A stretch of DNA of 5,516 nucleotides from an uncultured Actinomycetes bacterium (GTDB lineage: Bacteria; Actinomycetota; Actinomycetes; Nanopelagicales; Nanopelagicaceae): contig CAIUSQ010000186.1 in assembly GCA_903901905.1 (NCBI GenBank), positions 1-5,516 of the forward strand, in the 5' to 3' direction. Below are positions 1-5,516 of this stretch, piece by piece. The notes below the pieces were generated by a model. That model worked only from the letters and a program-made list of their open reading frames with translations, did no database searches and was not told where the DNA came from. The position numbers were made by a program, and so were the translations under genes. The stretch's first letter is position 1. Each line of letters opens with the position of its first letter.

Positions 1-257
1 CTCGTAGTGATGACATGGATGTTAACTGCGTTCGCGAGAAAAAACTAACAAACATGCGTGCTTCTGGAACAGATGAATCAGAGCGCTTGATTCCGCCAAA
101 GAAGTTAAACATGGAAGGTGCTTTGGAATTTTGCCGCGAAGATGAGTGTGTAGAAGTTACTCCTGCAGTTGTTCGTATCCGTAAGGTAACCCTTAATGGA
201 GATGAACGAGCACGTGCAACCTCTCGTCAAAAGAAGGCAAACCTCAACGCTAACTAA
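1..257 (+). CDS. typA: TypA/BipA translational GTPase, C-terminal end (5' truncated)
   Basis: This is the last 84 codons of a gene that begins outside the window. The frame is open from base 3 (the first two bases complete an earlier codon) and ends at TAA 255-257. The translation matches the C-terminal domain of TypA/BipA, a ribosome-binding translational GTPase of the EF-G family involved in ribosome assembly and in cold and stress adaptation. The diagnostic stretches are DMDVN followed by EKKLTNMRASGTDE, then the PPKKLNMEGALEFCREDE block with VEVTP, and RIRKVTL close to the end. The protein ends in a basic tail (ERARATSRQKK), as is usual for actinobacterial TypA. Full-length members are about 600-640 residues, so the GTPase domain, domain II and the EF-G-like domains lie upstream. 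The internal ATG at 15 is not a start, because the family sequence continues upstream of it. The link to the helicase genes downstream is probably only positional. Confidence 0.93.
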   Translation, partial: RSDDMDVNCVREKKLTNMRASGTDESERLIPPKKLNMEGALEFCREDECVEVTPAVVRIRKVTLNGDERARATSRQKKANLNAN

Positions 258-259
258 CG

Positions 260-288
260 CTTACACCGTTTGATTCAGAGCGTAATAT
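260..288 (+). promoter_or_regulatory. Weak candidate SigA-type promoter upstream of adnA
   Basis: CTTACA at 260-265 (4 of 6 to TTGACA) and TAATAT at 283-288 (4 of 6 to TATAAT) are separated by 17 bases. Transcription would then start near 295 and leave a leader of about 30 bases before the GTG at 326. The match is modest and the region is AT-rich, so chance is a real possibility. A second TANNNT hexamer, TACGGT at 308-313, has no credible -35 partner. Read-through from typA is the main alternative, since no strong terminator separates the genes. Confidence 0.22.
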
Positions 289-290
289 CC

Positions 291-302
291 CTGATTCGTC
301 AG
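291..302 (+). other. Small inverted repeat with TTCG loop
   Basis: CTGA-TTCG-TCAG forms a perfect 4-base-pair stem around a TTCG loop in the typA-adnA gap. It is too short, and has no following T-run, to be called an intrinsic terminator for typA. It could be a minor leader structure or chance. Confidence 0.2.
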
Positions 303-306
303 TTGA

Positions 307-329
307 TTACGGTTGAATTACGACCGTGA
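307..329 (+). promoter_or_regulatory. Possible hairpin covering the adnA start codon
   Basis: TTACGGT (307-313) can pair with ACCGTGA (323-329), giving seven pairs including one T-G wobble and leaving a nine-base loop. The right arm contains the whole GTG start codon (326-328) of adnA. No purine-rich Shine-Dalgarno sequence is visible in the preceding 20 bases. If the transcript includes this leader, the fold would hinder initiation and keep AdnA synthesis low. If transcription starts at or next to the GTG, the fold cannot form. The pairing is read directly from the sequence; the regulatory role is inference. Confidence 0.33.
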
Positions 330-3300
330 GCAAGGCGCCATTTACCCTCGTACGTCAGGTACTTACGGCTGCTCCGGTTGCACTCGATAACCAACAATTA
401 GAGGTTGTTGCACACCGAGGCGGCCCTGTTGTAGTTCAAGGTGGCCCAGGTACCGGAAAAACAACGGTACTTATCGAAGCGGCGCTTTCTCGAATTAATG
501 CTGGGCAAAATCCAGACTCTATTTTGTTGATTACTTTTGGTCGCGAATCTGCATCACAGCTCCGAGATGCCATTGCGTTACGAACAACAAAATCTATGTA
601 TGAACCGCTGGCCCGAACATTTCATTCACTAGCTTTTTCAATACTGAAAATGAAAGCAAAAGGTGATCCCGATCCAATTTTGCTCAGCGGCCCTGAACAA
701 GAAACCTTCATTAAAGAATTACTTCAAGGCGATATCCAGGATGGCTATAAAGAATGGCCTGAAGATTTGCACTTAGCATTAACCACAGATGGTTTTGCTC
801 GAGAACTACGCGATTTGATATTGCGTGCATCAGAACGCGCAATTACTCCAGATCAACTAGCAAAACTCGGAGAAATGCAGGGAGAAAAGTATTGGTCTGC
901 CGCAGCATCTTTTTGGAAGCGATACATCAATTCCATGGTGATGCGTGAAATCTCTGCCCAAGATGCAAAGTTACGAATTGATCCCTCAGAGATAATTTCA
1001 CGTGCATCTCTTCACTTGCGCAATAACCCTGCTCTGTTGCAGGATCTTCGAAATAGATTTACAACAATCATGGTCGATGAGTTTCAAGAGAGTGATCCGG
1101 CGCAAAGAGAGCTTTTATCTCTACTGGCCGGAGATGATCTAGTTATCTGCGCAGATGCAGATAGCAGCGTAGGTAGATTTCGAGGCGCAGACCCAGATGG
1201 ATTAGCAAGTGCATTAGATCCATATCGCAAGAAAGAGTTCGTATTAAATAACGTGTACCGAAATTCCCAATCAGTATTTGATGTGGGTCATAACTATGTT
1301 CAAACATTTCGTGGCTCACCTGTAACTCGCAAAAGAGTATGTGTAAACGACGAGGCTGGACATGTTGGAGTTCATCGTTTTAGGTCAGGGGCAGAAGAGG
1401 CTGCATTTATCGCACATCAGTTTCGCAGTGCCCATCTTCGTGAAGGTATCGAATACAACAAGATGGCAGTCATTCTTCGCACCCCTGGTGCTACCGCAAG
1501 TGCGTTGCGTAGAGCATTTTCACAAGTAGGAATTCCAGTTGCATCAGAGCTTCAAGCACTTGCTGGCAATCCTGCAATTGCTCCATTTTTGCTTCTAGCT
1601 CGCGTAGCCATAAATTCTCAACCACTCAATCTAGATACGGCAGAGCGCTTATTGCTCAGTGAATTTGGCGGGGCAGATTCGATATCACTTCGAAGAATTC
1701 GCAGAGCGCTTATTTCTACTCGCATTGAAGGTGATGAGAGATCAGGTTCACAACTATTGCTCGATGCCATCAATGATGGAGATTTAAGTATTGAAGGCGG
1801 CGATTGCATTCTAAGAGTTCATAAACTATTAAAGAACGCTCGTACGATAGCGCGAAATAAGAGAGCCACAGCCGATGATCTTTTGTGGAATATCTGGGAT
1901 AACGCAGTTGCCAGCGATGGCCAAAAAATATCTGATGCATGGAGAAATCAATCCCTGCGATCTGGATTACGCGCAGCTGCAGCAGATCGAGATTTAGATG
2001 CGGTAATGCAGTTATTTGAATCTGCAACTAGATTCTCGGAGCGTTTTCCATTGTCAGGACCTGCCGCATTTATTAATGAGATTACAAACGAAGATATTGC
2101 AGGTGACGTAATTACAGCAAAGGGTGTTCGCCCAGATTTTGTAGAGATACTGACCGTGCATAGTGCAAAGGGACGTCAATGGGATTTAGTTGCAATTGCA
2201 GGTTTGCAAGAAGAAACCTGGCCAAACCTAAAACAACGCTCTTCACTATTAGGATCTGAACGTTTAGTAGAGCGAGATCGCAATCCAGATATCCCACGCG
2301 ATCAACTTGATCTATTAGCTGCAAATGGTCTTATGCAAGATGAGCAACGGTTATTTCATGTTGCCCTCACACGTGCAAAGAATTCATTGATAATTACAGC
2401 AGTTCAGCGTGAAGACGAGGAGCCATCACAGTTCTTTGAAACCATTGAAGTGATGCTAAGTGGATTTGATGAAGAAGATAAAGTAATTACACAGGTACCT
2501 CGGCCAATAACAATTCCAGCGCTAGTAGCAGAACTGCGTTCACAGCTAGATGGTGAGAACGCGCAAACGGCTGCACAACTACTTAAATCTATGAGCAACA
2601 ACGGAATTGATTTAGCTAATCCAAGCAGTTGGATTGGTTCGGTTGCTTTGAGTACTGACAAGCCAGTAATTGATAGTGATAAAGAGGTAATCGTCTCACC
2701 TAGTGGCGCAGAATCTTTTGTTGAGTGTGGAGTTAAATGGTTTCTACAAAATAATGGTGGAACAAATGGTGACAGCACCGCACAGGTTTTAGGATCTGCG
2801 ATTCACGCATTTGCCGCAAAGATGATTCAAGAACCAGGTACTACTAAAAGTGAGTTAATTGCTAGCTTAGAAAGTTCATGGAAATTAATTGACCCAGAAA
2901 GCGGTTGGGTGAGTGCATCACACCTTGAAACCGCTGTAACGATGTTAGAAAAATTTGTTGATTATCACAAGGAGACGCCTCGAGAAGTTAAAGGTGCAGA
3001 GCTTCGTTTTGACGTAAAACTTGGTCGTGCTCGAATCATTGGAACCGTCGATAGGCTTGAAGTAGAAGCAGATGGTTCACTATTTATTATTGATTTTAAA
3101 ACCGGAAATACTGCAATTAGTAAGGAAGAGGCAAAGAACAACCTTCAATTGGCTAGCTATCAATTAGGTATAGCAGAAGGTGGCTTTAGCGATGGGGCAA
3201 AAAGCGCAGGGGCAGAACTTGTCTACCTTGGTACAAATACTGCAGGAGCAACAATTCGAGAGCAGCGTTCTATAAATCTGGAAGAGACAAAAGAGAAAAT

Positions 3301-3427
3301 TGAAAATATTGGAGAAGGTATGGGGGCAGCCACCTTTTTTGCAACAGTAAATAAACGTTGTAAAGGCTGCTCGGTTAGAAAATCCTGCCCAGTTCAAAAC
3401 GATGGTCGGGCGGTAAATGAAAAATGA
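326..3427 (+). CDS. adnA: AdnA-like helicase-nuclease subunit: UvrD-type motor fused to RecB-type nuclease
   Basis: This is a complete 1033-residue protein, close in size to mycobacterial AdnA. AdnA pairs with AdnB to unwind and resect DNA double-strand breaks in the cytoplasm; in mycobacteria the AdnA nuclease is thought to process the displaced 5' strand. Motor motifs in order are: Q-motif region near Q23-Q24, Walker A GGPGTGKTT (39-47), motif Ia TFGRESASQLR (70-80), Ib ARTFHSLAF (96-104), Walker B DEFQ (251-254), motif III 271-288, motif IV VYRN (310-313), motif V TVHSAKG (610-616) and motif VI VALTRAK (679-685). A linker (about 700-785) leads to a PDDEXK nuclease: H827 in GSAIHAF, D909 in GTVDR, D923 and K925 in IDFKTG, and Q941 and Y945 in QLASY. 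C801, C1012, C1015 and C1021 form an AddB-like Fe-S signature. Motif III is degenerate (S280, G283). GTG 326 is the only ATG/GTG/TTG between the in-frame stop at 314-316 and Walker A. AddB is a weaker alternative, because this motor is largely intact and the partner follows as in adnAB loci. Confidence 0.9.
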   Translation: MSKAPFTLVRQVLTAAPVALDNQQLEVVAHRGGPVVVQGGPGTGKTTVLIEAALSRINAGQNPDSILLITFGRESASQLRDAIALRTTKSMYEPLARTFHSLAFSILKMKAKGDPDPILLSGPEQETFIKELLQGDIQDGYKEWPEDLHLALTTDGFARELRDLILRASERAITPDQLAKLGEMQGEKYWSAAASFWKRYINSMVMREISAQDAKLRIDPSEIISRASLHLRNNPALLQDLRNRFTTIMVDEFQESDPAQRELLSLLAGDDLVICADADSSVGRFRGADPDGLASALDPYRKKEFVLNNVYRNSQSVFDVGHNYVQTFRGSPVTRKRVCVNDEAGHVGVHRFRSGAEEAAFIAHQFRSAHLREGIEYNKMAVILRTPGATASALRRAFSQVGIPVASELQALAGNPAIAPFLLLARVAINSQPLNLDTAERLLLSEFGGADSISLRRIRRALISTRIEGDERSGSQLLLDAINDGDLSIEGGDCILRVHKLLKNARTIARNKRATADDLLWNIWDNAVASDGQKISDAWRNQSLRSGLRAAAADRDLDAVMQLFESATRFSERFPLSGPAAFINEITNEDIAGDVITAKGVRPDFVEILTVHSAKGRQWDLVAIAGLQEETWPNLKQRSSLLGSERLVERDRNPDIPRDQLDLLAANGLMQDEQRLFHVALTRAKNSLIITAVQREDEEPSQFFETIEVMLSGFDEEDKVITQVPRPITIPALVAELRSQLDGENAQTAAQLLKSMSNNGIDLANPSSWIGSVALSTDKPVIDSDKEVIVSPSGAESFVECGVKWFLQNNGGTNGDSTAQVLGSAIHAFAAKMIQEPGTTKSELIASLESSWKLIDPESGWVSASHLETAVTMLEKFVDYHKETPREVKGAELRFDVKLGRARIIGTVDRLEVEADGSLFIIDFKTGNTAISKEEAKNNLQLASYQLGIAEGGFSDGAKSAGAELVYLGTNTAGATIREQRSINLEETKEKIENIGEGMGAATFFATVNKRCKGCSVRKSCPVQNDGRAVNEK

Positions 3428-3432
3428 GTATG
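3408..3432 (+). promoter_or_regulatory. ATGA stop-start overlap coupling adnA to adnB
   Basis: The adnB ATG (3424-3426) shares bases with the adnA TGA (3425-3427). Upstream, GGGCGG at 3408-3413 is only a poor Shine-Dalgarno match, about 10 bases before the ATG. This arrangement typically means that ribosomes ending adnA re-initiate on adnB, giving matched subunit amounts. A second in-frame ATG at 3430, two codons in, is an alternative start that would use the same region. Coupling is inferred from geometry. Confidence 0.6.
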
Positions 3433-5516
3433 GATGAAGCAGATAAAAAGGTGAAGTTTTCACCAGAGGAGATCATCGCCAAATTGCAGGCCCATCCTAA
3501 ATTTGGTTCACAGATCAAGCCCATAACATCTCATCAAGCCCAGATTATTCAAAGTGGTCTAGAGCCTGCCGTTGTAGTTGCTGGCGCAGGTTCTGGAAAA
3601 ACAGAAACAATGAGTAATCGAGTCTTGTATTTAGTTGCAAATGATCTAGCTACTCCAGATCAGATTTTGGGCTTAACCTTTACGCGCAAAGCTGCAGGAG
3701 AGCTTTCAGTTCGAATTCGAAAGCGTTTACGTCAACTTTCACAGTTGCCAGAGTTCAAACATATATCTTCAACTACAACAGCTGTAACCACTTACCATTC
3801 CTATGCCGGCAAACTTCTCAGTGAGCACGCTATTCGATTTGGAATTGATGCAGATACCGATCCATTAGGCGAGGCAGCTATCTGGCAGATTGCATCTGAT
3901 GTGGTTCGAAATTGGGCAGATGATTCTTACCGTAATCAGAGCGCAGTGAGTACTGTAATAAAAGATTTATTAGGGCTTTCAAAATTCATGCTTGAACATC
4001 AAGTCGATCCAGCTGATATTGAAAGAATTGATAACGATATTTTGGAACAGATGCAAAAGCTTTCGGGAAGCACAAATGAGGAAACTAGGGCTGTAGTTAG
4101 AGCGATGCGACAGCGAAACTCACTTCTTCCAATGGTGGAGCTCTTCATGCAACGGCGCAAAGCCGCGGGTGAGCTCTCATTTGATGATCAAATGTCATTA
4201 GCTGCAGATATTTCAGAAAACTTTCCAGACGTTGGCGCATTAGAACGTACAAAATATAAAGTCGTATTACTAGATGAATACCAAGATACGTCGCAGTCTC
4301 AAGTTCGGATGCTCTCATCTCTATATGGAGCGGGCCATCCAGTTATGGCTGTGGGCGACCCATCGCAAGCAATTTATACATGGCGCGGTGCATCGGCTGG
4401 AACTATGGCATCTTTTGCCAAATTTTTTCCAAAACAAACTGATCAAAAGGGAACGCAGATGTTTTCCCTCCCAACTACATTTCGTAACGACACAATAATT
4501 CTGGCGGCAGCAAATGCACTAGGTGAACATATTAGAAGCACTGGTGGACAACAAGTAGTTGAACTTGAAGCTCGCAATGGTGCAGGTTCTGGCGAACTGG
4601 CATATGGAGTTTATGAAACTATTGAGAGTGAAGCAGCTGGTATAGGCGAGTACTTCAAGGCGTTGTGGAATCCGGCAGATGCTAAATCCTTTGCAGTCCT
4701 TGTTCGAAAGCGCAGTCAGATTCCTGCGATAGAAAAGGCTCTGCGTGAACAAGGTTTACCAGTTGAAGTAATTGGAATTGGTGGGCTGATTCATATTCCA
4801 GAGGTTGCAGACGTTGTTACTTTAATGAAGTTAATTACAGATCCTGATGCTGGCTCATCTTTGATGCGCCACTTAACTGGACCGCGAATTAATTTAGGTC
4901 CACGTGATATTGCAGCGCTAGGTTCATTTAGTCGCGAACGAGCAAAATCTATGCACGCTGACTCCAAGAGCTTTATCAAAAAGATAGCTGCTGGTAATCC
5001 AGAACAGTTAGAGGCAGATGATCAATTTAGTGGATCCATAATCGATGCACTTGATGAAATAACTTCAGCAAAAAGCTTTGGGTTTAGTGACATTGGTTAT
5101 CAACGGCTGGTCGTTTTTGCACAAGATCTTCGGCGGTTACGCGCTCACTCAGGCGGGCAAATAACAGATTTAATCTCCGAAATTGAAAACTACTTAACTC
5201 TAGAGACAGAAATTGTCTTACGCGAAGGCTCACAAACTGGCCGCAGACATTTAGATCGCTTCTTAGATGAAGCCGCCAAGTTCCAACGAACCGGTGGATC
5301 AATTTCAGCGTTTTTGGATTGGTTAGACGTAGCATCTGATGAAGAAGGGGGCCTGAAAGTTGGTGCTCCTGAAGTGCGCACTGATGTGATTCAGATTCTT
5401 ACGGTTCACATGGCAAAAGGCGCCGAATGGGATGTAGTTGCCGTACCAGGATTATCAGAAGGAACATTTCCGGGTGTTAACAAAAGCGATCCAGATAACT
5501 GGTTAAAGAATGAAAA
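3424..5516 (+). CDS. adnB: AdnB-like helicase-nuclease subunit, N-terminal motor part (3' truncated)
   Basis: The frame stays open from ATG 3424 to the window edge, giving 697 codons plus two bases with no stop; mycobacterial AdnB is about 1100 residues. It is an SF1A 3'-to-5' DNA helicase motor, and in mycobacterial AdnAB this subunit leads and supplies the ATPase needed for end processing. Motifs in order are: Q motif around ITSHQAQII (Q38), Walker A AGAGSGKTE (53-61), Ia LTFTRKAAGEL (84-94), Ib TTYHSYAGKLL (122-132), Walker B DEYQDT (284-289), motif III VGDPSQAIYTWRGA (310-323) with Q315 kept, motif IV FRN (353-355) and motif V TVHMAKGAEWD (660-670). Insert subdomains fall roughly at 135-265 (1B) and 455-655 (2B). 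Motif VI and the RecB-like nuclease should lie to the right. The stretches LTFTRKAAGEL and AVGDPSQAIYTWRGAS are typical of actinobacterial AdnB rather than generic UvrD or PcrA. The gene follows adnA directly, with a four-base overlap and matching codon use. UvrD alone is a less likely alternative given this partner. Confidence 0.88.
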   Translation, partial: MSMDEADKKVKFSPEEIIAKLQAHPKFGSQIKPITSHQAQIIQSGLEPAVVVAGAGSGKTETMSNRVLYLVANDLATPDQILGLTFTRKAAGELSVRIRKRLRQLSQLPEFKHISSTTTAVTTYHSYAGKLLSEHAIRFGIDADTDPLGEAAIWQIASDVVRNWADDSYRNQSAVSTVIKDLLGLSKFMLEHQVDPADIERIDNDILEQMQKLSGSTNEETRAVVRAMRQRNSLLPMVELFMQRRKAAGELSFDDQMSLAADISENFPDVGALERTKYKVVLLDEYQDTSQSQVRMLSSLYGAGHPVMAVGDPSQAIYTWRGASAGTMASFAKFFPKQTDQKGTQMFSLPTTFRNDTIILAAANALGEHIRSTGGQQVVELEARNGAGSGELAYGVYETIESEAAGIGEYFKALWNPADAKSFAVLVRKRSQIPAIEKALREQGLPVEVIGIGGLIHIPEVADVVTLMKLITDPDAGSSLMRHLTGPRINLGPRDIAALGSFSRERAKSMHADSKSFIKKIAAGNPEQLEADDQFSGSIIDALDEITSAKSFGFSDIGYQRLVVFAQDLRRLRAHSGGQITDLISEIENYLTLETEIVLREGSQTGRRHLDRFLDEAAKFQRTGGSISAFLDWLDVASDEEGGLKVGAPEVRTDVIQILTVHMAKGAEWDVVAVPGLSEGTFPGVNKSDPDNWLKNE

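Noticed and set aside
258..325. Intrinsic terminator for typA
   Set aside because: The inverted repeats are only 4-5 base pairs (ACGCT 257-261 with AGCGT 279-283; CTGA/TCAG at 291-302) and none is followed by a T-run.
2404..2778. Antisense open frame of 124 codons, Ser/Leu-rich
   Set aside because: It is the shadow of the adnA linker and nuclease entry. There is no family resemblance, and the sense frame carries continuous conserved motifs.
326..3427. Assignment as AddB, because of the Fe-S nuclease signature
   Set aside because: AddB has a largely inactivated motor and normally precedes AddA. Here both subunits have UvrD-like motors, with an AdnB-type second subunit.
3164..3463. Antisense open frame of 99 codons across the adnA-adnB junction, with many cysteines and aromatics
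   Set aside because: It lies opposite two well-supported genes. Its composition is what the complement of that coding sequence gives, and it has no recognisable domain or initiation site.
4274..4498. Sense-strand open frame of 74 codons inside adnB
   Set aside because: It is out of frame with adnB exactly where Walker B and motif III are encoded in the main frame, so it is a by-product.
326..5516. Possible phage-defence operon, since UvrD-like helicases and PDDEXK nucleases occur in such systems
   Set aside because: Both proteins match the housekeeping AdnAB architecture, sit beside typA, show matching codon use, and have no mobile-element or defence-gene neighbours in view.

Overview
The window looks like chromosomal DNA from a low-to-mid GC actinobacterium. 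Two observations point there. The main content is a tandem pair of large UvrD-like helicase genes with the motif layout of AdnA and AdnB, the DNA double-strand-break resection machine described in mycobacteria and typical of Actinobacteria. Base composition is also far more AT-rich (by eye roughly 40-45% GC) than in mycobacteria or streptomycetes. Small-genome freshwater actinobacteria (acI / Nanopelagicales type) would fit the composition, the short intergenic space and the overlapping genes. This assignment is inference; no marker gene in the window fixes the taxon.

Layout, all on the + strand: (1) 1-257 is the 3' end of typA/bipA, a ribosome-associated translational GTPase. (2) 258-325 is a 68-base intergenic gap with no clear terminator, one weak promoter-like pair and two small inverted repeats. 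The second repeat covers the GTG start of the next gene. (3) 326-3427 is a complete adnA-like gene (1033 aa) with an N-terminal SF1A motor and a C-terminal RecB-type nuclease carrying a four-cysteine iron-sulfur signature. (4) 3424-5516 is the 5' 697 codons of an adnB-like gene. It overlaps adnA by four bases (ATGA) and runs off the right edge after motor motif V, so motif VI and the expected nuclease domain lie outside.

AdnA and AdnB would form one heterodimer that binds broken duplex ends, unwinds them 3'-to-5' with the AdnB motor leading, and trims the displaced strands with its two nuclease modules, feeding homologous recombination. The overlap suggests coupled translation at matched levels. 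TypA belongs to ribosome assembly and stress adaptation, and nothing in the sequence ties it functionally to the repair genes.

I see no new biological system, mobile element, CRISPR array, tRNA or rRNA. The points most worth checking are a degenerate helicase motif III in the otherwise intact AdnA motor, the iron-sulfur nuclease signature in AdnA, and the SD-less, hairpin-covered adnA start.
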